From: Nakamurella multipartita DSM 44233
GTDB taxonomy: Bacteria; Actinomycetota; Actinomycetes; Mycobacteriales; Nakamurellaceae
NCBI RefSeq assembly: GCF_000024365.1
Contig: NC_013235.1
Span: 5,952,001 to 6,016,000, forward strand
Direction of reading: 5' to 3'
DNA length: 64,000 nt
A program made the translations under genes and the position numbers. The notes under the pieces were generated by a model, which was not told the DNA's origin, did no database searches, and was given only the letters and a program-made list of their open reading frames with translations. The stretch's first letter is position 1, and each line of letters begins with the position of its first letter. Positions 34,029-43,247 of the stretch are shown here, piece after piece.

Positions 34029-34348
34029 TGAACGCGATGGTCACGGTTTGGTAAGTGTCCCAACGAAGTCGCTCCGTCGACTCCCGGGCGAAGTGAACCA
34101 CCGTGAACGCGGTCACCGGACCACCCGATCGGCGGATGGGAGCGATTCCACCATCCGGCGGTGTGCCCCGCACCACCGGCCACCCCAGCGACGATCCGCC
34201 GCCGTGACCAGCCCCGTCGACCCTGCGTGCGGCCGCGCCCGGCCGCGGCACCACCGGTCGTCGTGACAAGATCTGACCCGATCGGTCGGCGTCTCCCCGA
34301 ATGGGTGAATTTCGCCCGAGAGGTCCGAATCGGGCCCCGCGGGGACCA
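34029..34348. other. Intergenic region with no recognised feature
   Basis: These 320 bp separate the sugar operon promoter from the end of the shikimate dehydrogenase-like gene. Only short, unconvincing frames are present; no RNA gene or terminator was recognised. Confidence 0.4.
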
Positions 34349-35173
34349 TCAGGCGCGGGAGAACTCCGACGCGCGCCGGATCTGCTCGTCGTCCGGCCGG
34401 ATCCCGGTGTAGAGGGCGAACTGCTCGGCCGCCTGGGCGGCGATGATCTCCGCCCCGGTGATGGTGGGCTTGCCCGCTTCCTCCGCGGCCCGGATCAGGG
34501 GCGTCCGGGCCGGGAAGGCGATCACGTCGAACACGGTGTGCGCCTGGGCAATTGCCGCCCGGTCGAAGGACATCTCGTCCGACTGCGGACCGCCGGCCAT
34601 CCCCACCGGCGTCACGTTCACCAGCAGTGGCGCCGTCCGGTCACCGGCGTCGGCGACCCAGTCGAACCCGTACTGGGCGGCCAGCGCCGGCCCGGTCCGG
34701 GCGTTGCGGGCGACGATGGTGCCGGTGCCCAGCCCGTGATCACGCAACGCCGCCGCCACCGCCTTGGCCATCCCACCGCTGCCGCGGAGCAAGAACTCGG
34801 TGCCCACCGGGATCTCGTGCCGGGCCAGCGCGGTGGCCACGGCCAGGTAGTCGGTGTTGTACCCGACGAGCCGGCCGTCGGTGTTGACGATGGTGTTCAC
34901 CGAGTCGATCACCGCCGCCGACGGGTCCAGCTCGTCCAGCAGGGGGATGCATACCTCCTTGTACGGCATGGACACCCCGGCCCCGCGGATACCCAGCCCG
35001 CGGATACCGGCCACCGCAGCGGCGATGTCGGTCGGGGCGAACGCCTTGTAGACGAAATCGAGCCCCAACTCGTCGTAGAGGTAGTTGTGAAAACGCGTAC
35101 CCAGGTTGCTGGGTCGCGCGGCGAGCGAGATGCACAGCGTGGTCTCGCGATTGAGCGTGTCGGTGGTGGGCAC
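34349..35173 (-). CDS. Shikimate/quinate 5-dehydrogenase-like protein
   Basis: A 274-residue protein of the AroE family. The substrate domain shows GAGVSMPYKEVCIPLLDEL with the catalytic Lys and NTIVNTDGRLVGYNTDYL with the catalytic Asp; the NAD(P) loop is LRGSGGMAKAVAAAL. The glycine motif GSGGMA departs slightly from the usual GAGGAA. It starts at GTG 35173 after a strong AGGAGG. It follows the DeoC-like gene by 76 bp on the same strand. No other aromatic-pathway gene is near, so a catabolic or paralogous role is as likely as biosynthesis. Confidence 0.82.
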   Translation of the reverse strand: MPTTDTLNRETTLCISLAARPSNLGTRFHNYLYDELGLDFVYKAFAPTDIAAAVAGIRGLGIRGAGVSMPYKEVCIPLLDELDPSAAVIDSVNTIVNTDGRLVGYNTDYLAVATALARHEIPVGTEFLLRGSGGMAKAVAAALRDHGLGTGTIVARNARTGPALAAQYGFDWVADAGDRTAPLLVNVTPVGMAGGPQSDEMSFDRAAIAQAHTVFDVIAFPARTPLIRAAEEAGKPTITGAEIIAAQAAEQFALYTGIRPDDEQIRRASEFSRA

Positions 35174-35249
35174 GTGTTCCTCCTGGCGTGGCGCGCGCGG
35201 CGGCGCCGAGTCCGGCCCGGGGGCGCCGGGTCGGGACGGGTTTGTCGGG

Positions 35250-36014
35250 CTAGTACGAGTTCCGGGGTCCGCCCGCGGTGCCCTTCTCGGTGACGATGGC
35301 GATGCCGGTGGAGGTGCCGATCAGGTCGGCGCCGGCGGCCAACAGGGCCCGGACCTGTTCGATCGTGCGGATCCCACCCGAGGCCTTGACCCCCATCGAC
35401 GGCGGCACGCAGCGGCGCAGGTATCCGATGGACGCCGGATCGGCCACGCCCACCGAGAACCGGGAGGCGATCGCGACGAACGCGGCGCCGGCATCGATCG
35501 CGGCGCTCACCGCTCGTTCGCGCTGCCGCGCGTCGAGCAGGGGTAGCTCGAGCATGAGCTTGACGCCGATCGGGGCGGCCGCCCCGACCACGGCGGCCAG
35601 GTCGTCGGCGAACTCGGTGACCCGCCCCGAGAGCAGGAAGCCGACGTTGACCGTGGCGTCGAGCTCGTCGACCCCGGCGTCCACCAGCGCCCGCACCTCG
35701 GCCACCCGGACCGAGGTCTGCGCCGACCCGTGCGGGAAGTCGACGATCGAGCCGATCCGGGCCACCGTGCCCCGCAGCTCGCGGCGGGCCAGCGGCACCC
35801 AGCACGGCGGGACGATGGCGGCGTCGAAGCCGTGCTCGACGGTCTGCGCGACATGCTCACGAATCTGGCGGTCGGTGATCGCCTGACCGATCAGGGTGTG
35901 CTGAATCCGGCCGGCCAGCTGGGCCGGCGGCAGCACCAGCGCCGGATGGGTGGCGCCGGCGGGATCCGCCGGATCGGTCGGGTCGATCAGGTCGGTCGGG
36001 GAGTCGGGCCGCAC
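35250..36014 (-). CDS. DeoC/class I aldolase-like protein lacking the usual Schiff-base lysine
   Basis: A 254-residue TIM-barrel protein of the deoxyribose-phosphate aldolase family. Matching segments are DELDATVNVGFLLSG, GVKLMLELPLLD and GVKASGGIRTIEQVRALL (Lys210). The usual Schiff-base motif KTSTGF is replaced: AGAAFVAIASRFSVG aligns to it with Ala181 in place of the lysine, and the N-terminal DHT is QHT. Normal DeoC activity is therefore doubtful. GTG 36014 is chosen as start with a CAGACT box 7 nt upstream. It is probably co-transcribed with the shikimate dehydrogenase-like gene. Confidence 0.75.
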   Translation of the reverse strand: MRPDSPTDLIDPTDPADPAGATHPALVLPPAQLAGRIQHTLIGQAITDRQIREHVAQTVEHGFDAAIVPPCWVPLARRELRGTVARIGSIVDFPHGSAQTSVRVAEVRALVDAGVDELDATVNVGFLLSGRVTEFADDLAAVVGAAAPIGVKLMLELPLLDARQRERAVSAAIDAGAAFVAIASRFSVGVADPASIGYLRRCVPPSMGVKASGGIRTIEQVRALLAAGADLIGTSTGIAIVTEKGTAGGPRNSY

Positions 36015-36189
36015 GCGAGCCAGTCTGGCACCGGACCCGGCCGGCCGCAGGTTCGACGGTGTTCGCCCGGCCCGGGTTCGCCCGGCCCGGGGGGACCGCG
36101 GCCGCGCAGTGGCATGCTGCTGGATGGACCGGGTCCCGGTGGCCGCCCGGTCACCCGGCCGGGCAGCCGGCGTCGAGGAAGGTGGGCCG

Positions 36190-38226
36190 ATGGTGACCGA
36201 ACGGACGGACAACTCCTCCGGCCCCGATCTGGACACCGACCCGGGCCTCGATCCCGAGACCGGCCGCCGCCCCACCGTGGCCATCGTGGCCGTGCTGGCG
36301 TTGTGCGGCACCGCGGTGGCCCTGCAGCAGACGATGGTCGTCCCGTTGCTGCCCGAGTTCCCCACGATCCTGGGCGTCAGCGCCGACGACGCGTCCTGGC
36401 TGGTCACCGCCACCCTGCTGACCAGCGCGGTGGCCACCCCGGTGATGTCCCGGCTGGCCGACATGGTCGGCAAGCGGCTGATGATGCTCGTCTGCATGGT
36501 CGCGATGACGGCCGGATCCGTGCTCGCCGCGCTGTCCTCGGCCTTCCCGCTGGTCATCGCCGGGCGAGCGCTGCAGGGCTTTGCGGCCGCCCTCATCCCG
36601 ATCGGCATCAGCATCATGCGCGACGAGCTGCCCCGGGAGCGGGTGAGTTCGGCGGTCGCCCTGATGAGCGCGACCCTGGGCATCGGCGGGGCGCTGGGCC
36701 TGCCGCTGGCCGGCATCGTCTCCGAGAGCCTGGGCTGGCACGCCAACTTCTGGCTGTCGGCGATCGTCGGGGTGATCCTGCTCGGCGCGATCCTGCTGGT
36801 GATCCCCGAGTCCCGGGTGCGTACCGGCGGCTCGTTCGACTACCTGGGTGCGGTGCTGCTCTCGATCGCCCTGACCGGCCTGCTGCTGGTGATCTCCAAG
36901 GGCAGCGCGTGGGGCTGGCGCAGCGAACCGGTGATCGTGCTGTTCCTCATCGCGGTCGGGGCGCTGAGCGCGTGGGTGCCGTTCGAGCTGCGCGTCGGGC
37001 AACCGCTGGTCGACCTGCGCACCTCGGCCCGGCGGCCGGTGCTGCTGACCAACATCGCCTCGGTGCTGCTGGGTTTCGCGATGTTCGCCAACCTGCTGCT
37101 GACCACCCAGGAACTGCAGATCCCCACCGTCACCGGGTACGGATTCGGCCTGCCGATCATCACCGCCGGCCTGCTGATGGTCCCGTCCGGGCTGGCCATG
37201 GTCATCTTCGCCCCGGTGTCCGGCGGGATGATCAACCGGTTCGGCGGCCGGATCACCCTGCTCACCGGTGGCCTGGTGATGGCCCTGGCCTACATCGCCC
37301 GGGTCTTCCTGTCCGGGAACCTGACCGCGGTCGTCATCGGCTCGACCCTGGTCAGCATCGGCACGGCCATCGCCTACGCGGCGATGCCGACCCTGATCAT
37401 GGCGTCCGTGCCGATCACCGAGACGGCCAGCGCCAACGGGCTGAACACCCTGCTGCGGGCCATCGGCACCTCGACCTCCAGCGCCACCGTCGCGGCCATC
37501 CTGGGCACCGTCACCATCACCGTCGGCACGCTCACCGCGCCGTCCGCGCAGGCCTTCCAGGACGTGTTCTGGATCGCCGCGACCGCGGCCCTGCTGGGCT
37601 GCGTGGTGGCCTGGTTCATCCCCCGGCCGTCCGCGGCCGCGGCGAGCGGGCCGGCCGGGGAGCCGACCCCGATGCGGGTCGGGCCGGCGGTGAGCGCGGG
37701 CGACAGCAAGGACGTGGTGCTGCGCGGACGGATCCGCCGGCCGGACGGCGCCGTGCCGTATCCCGCGGTGGTCACCGTGGTCACCACCGACGGTGACCCG
37801 GTGGACTGGGGACGGGCCGACCACGACGGCCGGTACTCCATCGCCCTGCCCGGCCCGGGCCGGTACCTGGTGCTGGCCAACGCCCAGGGCTGGTCACCCA
37901 AGGCCCAGGTGATGACGTTCCGGCACCGAGCGGAGATGACCGGGCTGAGCGAGATCACGCTGACCGATCAGCTGACCCTGTCCGGTCAGGTGACCTGCGG
38001 GGCGGCGCCGGTGCCGCACGCGCTGGTCTCGCTGTCCGAGGCCGCCGGCGCGTCGGTGTGTTCGCTGACCGCCGACGAGCACGGCCACTGGTGCCTGCCG
38101 CTGCCGCCGCCCGGGCGGTACGTGGTGGCCGTGCTGGCCCGGGACTCGGGTGCGGCCGGGGCCCGCAAGGTCGTGCTGGACGCCCGGTCCGCCGTGGTCG
38201 ACGTGAGCATCCCGGCGGCCGGCTGA
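36190..38226 (+). CDS. MFS transporter (DHA2-like) fused to C-terminal carboxypeptidase-regulatory-like domains
   Basis: A 678-residue protein. Residues about 28-480 form a 14-helix DHA2/EmrB-type proton antiporter, with LADMVGKRLMMLVCMV as the loop 2-3 motif and GALGLPLAGIVSESLGWHANFW as motif C/D. After a Pro/Ala linker, residues about 510-590 and 595-678 form two beta-rich repeats (DHDGRYSIALPGPGRYLV and DEHGHWCLPLPPPGRYVV), typical of carboxypeptidase-regulatory or transthyretin-like folds. ATG 36190 follows GAGGAAGG. It probably exports drugs or metabolites; the role of the tail is unknown. Confidence 0.85.
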   Translation: MVTERTDNSSGPDLDTDPGLDPETGRRPTVAIVAVLALCGTAVALQQTMVVPLLPEFPTILGVSADDASWLVTATLLTSAVATPVMSRLADMVGKRLMMLVCMVAMTAGSVLAALSSAFPLVIAGRALQGFAAALIPIGISIMRDELPRERVSSAVALMSATLGIGGALGLPLAGIVSESLGWHANFWLSAIVGVILLGAILLVIPESRVRTGGSFDYLGAVLLSIALTGLLLVISKGSAWGWRSEPVIVLFLIAVGALSAWVPFELRVGQPLVDLRTSARRPVLLTNIASVLLGFAMFANLLLTTQELQIPTVTGYGFGLPIITAGLLMVPSGLAMVIFAPVSGGMINRFGGRITLLTGGLVMALAYIARVFLSGNLTAVVIGSTLVSIGTAIAYAAMPTLIMASVPITETASANGLNTLLRAIGTSTSSATVAAILGTVTITVGTLTAPSAQAFQDVFWIAATAALLGCVVAWFIPRPSAAAASGPAGEPTPMRVGPAVSAGDSKDVVLRGRIRRPDGAVPYPAVVTVVTTDGDPVDWGRADHDGRYSIALPGPGRYLVLANAQGWSPKAQVMTFRHRAEMTGLSEITLTDQLTLSGQVTCGAAPVPHALVSLSEAAGASVCSLTADEHGHWCLPLPPPGRYVVAVLARDSGAAGARKVVLDARSAVVDVSIPAAG

Positions 38227-38229
38227 GTG

Positions 38230-38751
38230 CTAGCTCACCCGGTGGATGGCCGCGTCGATGACCAGGTTCGCGGCCCATTCCCGGGCTCGCTCGCGCTCAC
38301 CGTCGACCAGCGGGCCGAACGCGCCGTGCACGTGGAACGTGCGGCTGCCGATGATCGTGGCGCCGCGATCCCGCAGGCGCCGGGCCGCCGACCGGGCCGC
38401 CGAGCCGGGTAAGCGGGGCTTGTCGACCTTGGTGTCGAACGTGGCGGTCGGCTGGCCCTTGTCCAGCACCACCCGGTCCGCCCACTCCCGGACCCCCGTC
38501 CCGGTGGAAACCAGCGCCCCGTCATCCAACCGGCGGGCCGCATCGGCCCGGCTCTGCGGCTTGGGCAGGCTGAACGCGTGGGTCGGCGCCCCCGCCACCA
38601 CCAGATCGAAGCGCCCGGTGAGCTCGGCCGGGGCGGCGTCGGCGTCGACGAGTTCGACGGTGGCCCCGCGGGCGGACAGTCCGTCGGCCATGGCCGCGGC
38701 CAGATCGCGGGTGTTGCCATACATCGATTCGTAGACGACCAGCGCGCGCAT
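38230..38751 (-). CDS. Flavodoxin family protein
   Basis: A 173-residue flavodoxin-like protein. The FMN phosphate loop is YESMYGNTRDLA at residues 7-18, and the second flavin loop region contains VVAGAPTHAFSLP. It is longer than classical short-chain flavodoxins and lacks an obvious aromatic flavin stacker in the usual place. It may carry electrons or act as an NAD(P)H-dependent FMN protein. It is convergent with the MFS gene and divergent from pdxY. Confidence 0.83.
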   Translation of the reverse strand: MRALVVYESMYGNTRDLAAAMADGLSARGATVELVDADAAPAELTGRFDLVVAGAPTHAFSLPKPQSRADAARRLDDGALVSTGTGVREWADRVVLDKGQPTATFDTKVDKPRLPGSAARSAARRLRDRGATIIGSRTFHVHGAFGPLVDGERERAREWAANLVIDAAIHRVS

Positions 38752-38879
38752 GCTCGTTCATCCCTTCGGGTCGGTGACGGGCCGCTCCCAGCCTGACCGG
38801 GATGACCCGCCGGCCGGCAGAGCCGAAGGTCCCGGAAGTCCGTTTCGCCTTCCCTGCCCGCCCGTGTCAGGCTGCCCGG

Positions 38880-39752
38880 ATGCGCATCCTGTCCATTCAG
38901 TCGTCGGTCGCGTTCGGCCACGTCGGGAACTCCGCGGCGGTCTTTCCGCTGCAGCGCCTGGGCCACGAGGTGATCGCGGTCAACACGGTGCACTTTTCCA
39001 ACCACACCGGCTACGGCGCCTGGCGCGGCCTGGTGATGGATCCGGCGGTGATCGCCGAGGTCATCGAGGGGGTGGCCGACCGGGACGCGTTGACCGGGGT
39101 CGACGCCGTGCTGACCGGTTACCAGGGCTCGCCCGGGGTGGCCGCGGTCGTGCTGGACACGGTCGCCCGGGTGCGGGCGCTCAATCCGGACGCCGTGTAC
39201 TGCGCGGACCCGGTGATGGGGGACGTCGGGCGGGGCATGTTCGTGCTGCCCGGGGTGCCCGAGCTGATCCGGGAGCAGGTGGTGCCGGTGGCGGACGTGC
39301 TGACCCCCAACGCCTTCGAGCTGGCCTACCTGGCCTTCGGCGGCGACCCAGCCGCGGTCGACGTCGACCGGGTGGGGACGTTGGAGCAGCTGCTGGCCGC
39401 GGTGGACCTGGTCCGGGCGATGGGCCCGCGGACGGTGCTGGTCACCTCGGTGCTCGGGTCAGTGGTCGAAGCGGGCCAGATCGGCCTGCTCGCCGTCGAC
39501 GACTCGGGCGCCTACCTGGTGCGGACGCCGGAGCTGCCGCTGTCGGTGAACGGCGCCGGCGACGTCACCGCCGCCCTGTTGCTGGCCCACCTGGATGCGG
39601 GGATCGCCACCGCGCTGGCCCGGGTCGCCTCGTCCGTGTACGGGGTGCTGGCCGCCACCCACCGGGCCGGATCGCGGGAGATCGCCCTGATCGCCGCCCA
39701 GGACATGATCGCCGACGCCCCGGGCGAGTTCGCGGTGGACAAGGTTCGTTAG
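38880..39752 (+). CDS. pdxY: Pyridoxal kinase
   Basis: A 290-residue PfkB/ribokinase-fold kinase phosphorylating pyridoxal. Family motifs are ILSIQSSVAFGHVGNSAA, VLTGYQGSPG, YCADPVMGD, LTPNAFELAYLA and the anion-hole LSVNGAGDVTAALLLAHL with the catalytic Asp. ATG 38880 is chosen because a CAGGCT box precedes it by 6 nt and the N-terminus then matches PdxY. Its 3' end overlaps the convergent CoxG-like gene by 4 bp. Confidence 0.9.
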   Translation: MRILSIQSSVAFGHVGNSAAVFPLQRLGHEVIAVNTVHFSNHTGYGAWRGLVMDPAVIAEVIEGVADRDALTGVDAVLTGYQGSPGVAAVVLDTVARVRALNPDAVYCADPVMGDVGRGMFVLPGVPELIREQVVPVADVLTPNAFELAYLAFGGDPAAVDVDRVGTLEQLLAAVDLVRAMGPRTVLVTSVLGSVVEAGQIGLLAVDDSGAYLVRTPELPLSVNGAGDVTAALLLAHLDAGIATALARVASSVYGVLAATHRAGSREIALIAAQDMIADAPGEFAVDKVR

Positions 39753-40363
39753 CGGCGCCGGCGGCCGACCAGGACGCCGACCAGGACCCCGGCCAGCGCC
39801 GACACCGCCCCGACCGCGACGGCGCCGAGCAGGTCCCACCGCGGGGCCGCCGCGGGGGCGGCGACGGCCGGCCCCGGGGTGGGACCGGCCGCCCGGACCG
39901 GAACCGGCCCGGCCACGGCGACCGCAGTGGTGAACGTGCCGTCGATGGCGGTGAAGAACGCGTCCGCGGTTCGCTTGGCCACCGCGCCGAGCACCCGCTG
40001 GCCGACCCCGCCGACCATCCCCCCGACCACCGCGTCGGCGTCGTAGTCGACCCGGGTGCGCTGCTCGTCCAGCCCGGTGAGGGTGACCGCGACGGTGGTG
40101 TCGATGGTGCCGGGCGCGCCGGATCCGTTGGCCCGCAACGTGAGCGAGTGTGGAGCGGCCATGTCGGCGAACGACACCTCGCCGGTGTAGGAGCCCTTGA
40201 TGGAGGCCACACCCAGGGTCACGCCGAGCCGGAAGCGGTCCGGGGCCAACGGGGTCAGGCCCTCGCACCCGGGGATGACGCCGGCCAGCACATCCGGATC
40301 GGTGATCGCCTGCCACACCTGTTCGAGCGATGCGTGCAGCACGGAACTGCCGGTGACCTTCAT
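39749..40363 (-). CDS. CoxG family SRPBCC protein with C-terminal membrane anchor
   Basis: A 204-residue protein. The SRPBCC/CoxG domain covers residues 1-150 (MKVTGSSVLHASLEQVWQAI, VIPGCEGLTPL, GSYTGEVSF), then a Pro/Ala linker and a C-terminal hydrophobic helix (about 178-200) ending in RRRR. CoxG proteins are associated with maturation or membrane attachment of Mo hydroxylases. ATG overlaps the large-subunit stop, making it the last gene of the four-gene operon. Confidence 0.87.
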   Translation of the reverse strand: MKVTGSSVLHASLEQVWQAITDPDVLAGVIPGCEGLTPLAPDRFRLGVTLGVASIKGSYTGEVSFADMAAPHSLTLRANGSGAPGTIDTTVAVTLTGLDEQRTRVDYDADAVVGGMVGGVGQRVLGAVAKRTADAFFTAIDGTFTTAVAVAGPVPVRAAGPTPGPAVAAPAAAPRWDLLGAVAVGAVSALAGVLVGVLVGRRRR

Positions 40364-42759
40364 TGCGCGGGCCCCTCCCCGGATCGATCCTGCCGCAGGT
40401 GGAACAGCCGGCTCGGCGAGAGCGGCATGGATTCGATCCGGATGCCGGTGGCGTCCTCGACGGCGGCGGCCAGCACCGCGGACACCGGGATCACCCCGGC
40501 CTCGCCGGCCCCCTTGATGCCCAACGGGTTCAGCGGCGACGGGGTCTGCTGGTGGTCCAGCTCGAGCCGGGCCGGCAACTCGGTCACGTAGGGCATCAGG
40601 AAGTCCATGAAGGAGGCGTTGCGCAACTGCCCGTGCTCGTCGTAGTCCAGGGTCTCGTACAACGCCCCGGCGATGCCCTGGGCGACCCCGCCGTGCACCT
40701 GACCGCGGACGATCATCGGGTTGATCAGCGTGCCGCAGTCATGCACGACGCAGTACTTCTCTATGCTGATCTCGCTGGTCTCCGGGTCGATCTCGACGAT
40801 GGCGGCGTGCATCCCGGAGGCGAAGGTGCAGCGGGGCGGCGAGAAGTAGTCCCGCGATTCCAGGCCGGGGGCCTCGCCTTCGGCCACCGGCGGCCGGTCC
40901 GGGTCGGCCGGCCGGGCGAATTGGGTGGCCGCCTTGGCCGCCTCGTCGAAGGCGTACCGCAGCGGGTTGGACAGCACGGCGACCTGGCCGAGCCCGATGC
41001 ACGCCGTCGGGTTCCCGCGGACGGCGACGACGCCGTCGACGATCTCCAGGTCGTCCTCGCTGGCCTCCAGCGCGTCGGCGGCCACCCGCAGCGCCTTGGC
41101 CCGCACCGAACGGGCGGCCAGCGCCACCGCGGACCCGGACATCACCGCCGCCCGAGAGGCGAAGGTGCCGACCGCGTAGCCGAAGCGGCGGGTGTCGCCG
41201 GTGGTGACCCGCACCTGCTCGAACGGCACGCCCAGCTCGTCGGCGACGATCTGGGCGAACACCGTCTGGTGTCCCTGCCCCTGCGAGGTCAGACCGATGG
41301 CGACCTCGACGCTGCCGTCGGTGAGCACCTGCACGTGCGCGCCCTCGTACGGGCCGGGCCCGGTTCCTTCGACGTAGCACCCGATCCCGATGCCCAGCAG
41401 GTGGCCCTGGGCCTGGGCGGCGGCCTGGCGGTCGGCGAACCCGTCCCAGTCGACCAGGCGCTTGATCATCTCCAGCTGGGCCGGATAGTCACCCGAGTCG
41501 TAGATCAGCGGCCGGCCGTCCTGGAAGATCAGGCCCTGGTCGAACGGGAACTCGTCGGGCTGGATGAAGTTCGCGGCCCGCACGGCCGTCCGGTCCAGGC
41601 CCAGCGACTGCGCGATCCGGTCCATGGTGCGTTCCATGGCGAACGCGCCCTGCGGCCGGCCCGCCCCCCGGTAGGGGGTGACGATCACCGTGGTGGTGTA
41701 CATCGAGTGGAAGTCGACCCGGTAGGCGCCCGGTTTGTACGGCCCGAGCAGCTGGGTGGAGGTCACGATGGGGCAGATGATCCCGTACGGGGTGTAGGCG
41801 CCGTTGTCGTGCCAGAAGGTCACGTCGAGCGCGAGAATCCGCCCCTGGTCGTCGAATCCGACGCTGATGTGCTGCTGCTGGCCCCGCTCGTGGGCCGAGG
41901 AGATGAAGTGCTCGCGCCGGTCCTCGGTCCACTTCACCGGACACTGCAGGCGGATGGCGGCCATCGGCACGAGGATCTCCTCGGGCCAGGGGTGCATGAT
42001 CTTGACCCCGAACCCGCCGCCCACGTCCGGCGCGATGACCTCCACCTTGGGCAGCGGCAGGCCGAGCTTGGCCGCGATCGCGGCCCGCACCGAGGTGGCC
42101 GTCTGGGTCGCCGAGTAGACCCGCAGGCTGCCGTCGTCCGGGTCCCAGCGGGCGTGCACGGCCTTGCCCTCCAACGGCATCGAGCACGACCGGCTGATGT
42201 CCAGGTCGAAGTCGAGCCGGTGCGGGGCGGCGGCCATGGCCGTGTCGACGTCGCCGACCTGCTGGGTCAAGTGGGCGGCCACATTGTCCGGGACGTCCTC
42301 GTGCACGGCGTGCTCGGCGGCCCGGGCGGCGTCCAGACCGACCACCGCGGGCAGGATCTCGTAGTCGACGGCGATGCGGGCGACGGCGTCCTCGGCCAGG
42401 TAACGGTTCTGCGCGACGACCATGGCCACCGCCGCGCCGACGTGGTGCACCACCCCGTTGGCCAGCACGTACGCGGTCCGCCCGGCGTGCAGCGCGGGAT
42501 GCGGGATGAGGATGGGTAACGGCTCGGCGGCCGCGCCGGACAGATCCTCGTAGGTGTAGATGGCGACGACGCCGTCCACGTCCAGCGCGCCGCTGACGTC
42601 GATGTCGCGGATCCGGGCGTGCGCGTGCGGGGACCGGACGAAGGCCGCCTCCAGGGTCCCGGTGTGCACGCCGATGTCGTCGGTGTAGCGGCCGTTGCCG
42701 GTCACCAGCCGGCGGTCCTCCACCCGCCGCACCGGGGCGCCCACGTACCGGCCGACCAT
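40360..42759 (-). CDS. Molybdenum hydroxylase large subunit (xanthine dehydrogenase/CoxL-like)
   Basis: A 799-residue molybdopterin-cytosine-dinucleotide type large subunit. Visible motifs are IAPDVGGGFGVKIMHPWPEE for the cofactor, a TPYRGAGRPQGAFAMERTMD loop near the Mo site and GIKGAGEAGVIPV near the end with the catalytic Glu. The AYRCSFR loop diagnostic of form I CO dehydrogenase is absent (PYRGAGR instead), so it probably oxidises a heterocycle or aldehyde. The start overlaps the small-subunit stop (TGATG). Confidence 0.9.
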   Translation of the reverse strand: MVGRYVGAPVRRVEDRRLVTGNGRYTDDIGVHTGTLEAAFVRSPHAHARIRDIDVSGALDVDGVVAIYTYEDLSGAAAEPLPILIPHPALHAGRTAYVLANGVVHHVGAAVAMVVAQNRYLAEDAVARIAVDYEILPAVVGLDAARAAEHAVHEDVPDNVAAHLTQQVGDVDTAMAAAPHRLDFDLDISRSCSMPLEGKAVHARWDPDDGSLRVYSATQTATSVRAAIAAKLGLPLPKVEVIAPDVGGGFGVKIMHPWPEEILVPMAAIRLQCPVKWTEDRREHFISSAHERGQQQHISVGFDDQGRILALDVTFWHDNGAYTPYGIICPIVTSTQLLGPYKPGAYRVDFHSMYTTTVIVTPYRGAGRPQGAFAMERTMDRIAQSLGLDRTAVRAANFIQPDEFPFDQGLIFQDGRPLIYDSGDYPAQLEMIKRLVDWDGFADRQAAAQAQGHLLGIGIGCYVEGTGPGPYEGAHVQVLTDGSVEVAIGLTSQGQGHQTVFAQIVADELGVPFEQVRVTTGDTRRFGYAVGTFASRAAVMSGSAVALAARSVRAKALRVAADALEASEDDLEIVDGVVAVRGNPTACIGLGQVAVLSNPLRYAFDEAAKAATQFARPADPDRPPVAEGEAPGLESRDYFSPPRCTFASGMHAAIVEIDPETSEISIEKYCVVHDCGTLINPMIVRGQVHGGVAQGIAGALYETLDYDEHGQLRNASFMDFLMPYVTELPARLELDHQQTPSPLNPLGIKGAGEAGVIPVSAVLAAAVEDATGIRIESMPLSPSRLFHLRQDRSGEGPAQ

Positions 42760-43247
42760 CAGGATCGCTCCCGCCGCAGCTCGGCGGCCCGCAGGACCGC
42801 GTCCACGATGGCGTGATAACCGGTACACCGGCACAGGTTTCCGGCGATCATGGCCACCGCCTGGTCCCGGGTGGGGTCCGGATTCTCGGCCAGGCCGGCG
42901 GTGATGGTGGTCAGGAACCCGGGAGTGCAGAAACCGCACTGAAGGGCGTGACATTCACCGAACGCCTGTTGCTCCGGCGAGAGCTGCTCGCCCTCAGCCA
43001 GTCCCTCGACGGTGGTCACCTGATGACCGTGGACCGAGACGGCGAAGATCAGGCACGAGCGGACCGGCTCGCCGTCCAGCAGCACCGTGCAGGCGCCGCA
43101 GACCCCGTGCTCGCAGCCGACGTGGGTGCCGGTCAACCCCAGGTCGTGCCGCAGGTAGTCGCACAGGGTGCGCCGGGCGACGGCCGGCTGGGAGCGCCGG
43201 ACGCCGTTGACGGTCAGGGTGATCGGGTGGGTCGGTTCGTCGCTCAT
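42759..43247 (-). CDS. Molybdenum hydroxylase small [2Fe-2S] subunit
   Basis: A 162-residue iron-sulfur subunit with the plant-ferredoxin-like cluster site CEHGVCGACTVLLDGEPVRSC and the second site CGFC...CRC in LCRCTGYHAIVDAV. It passes electrons from the Mo site to FAD. The start overlaps the medium-subunit stop by 4 bases and the stop overlaps the large-subunit start. Confidence 0.93.
   Translation of the reverse strand: MSDEPTHPITLTVNGVRRSQPAVARRTLCDYLRHDLGLTGTHVGCEHGVCGACTVLLDGEPVRSCLIFAVSVHGHQVTTVEGLAEGEQLSPEQQAFGECHALQCGFCTPGFLTTITAGLAENPDPTRDQAVAMIAGNLCRCTGYHAIVDAVLRAAELRRERS

Noticed and set aside
34029-34348. Riboswitch or small RNA in the gap before the sugar operon
   Set aside because: No conserved riboswitch core or strong long-range pairing was visible by eye.
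35730-37824. Long frames on both strands around the MFS gene (35730-37796 +, 36151-37824 -)
   Set aside because: They overlap the MFS transporter in wrong frames and show His/Gln/Gly-rich shadow composition.
40363-42519. A 718-codon + strand frame opposite the Mo hydroxylase large subunit
   Set aside because: It is antisense to a gene with complete cofactor motifs; its composition is that of a codon-bias shadow.
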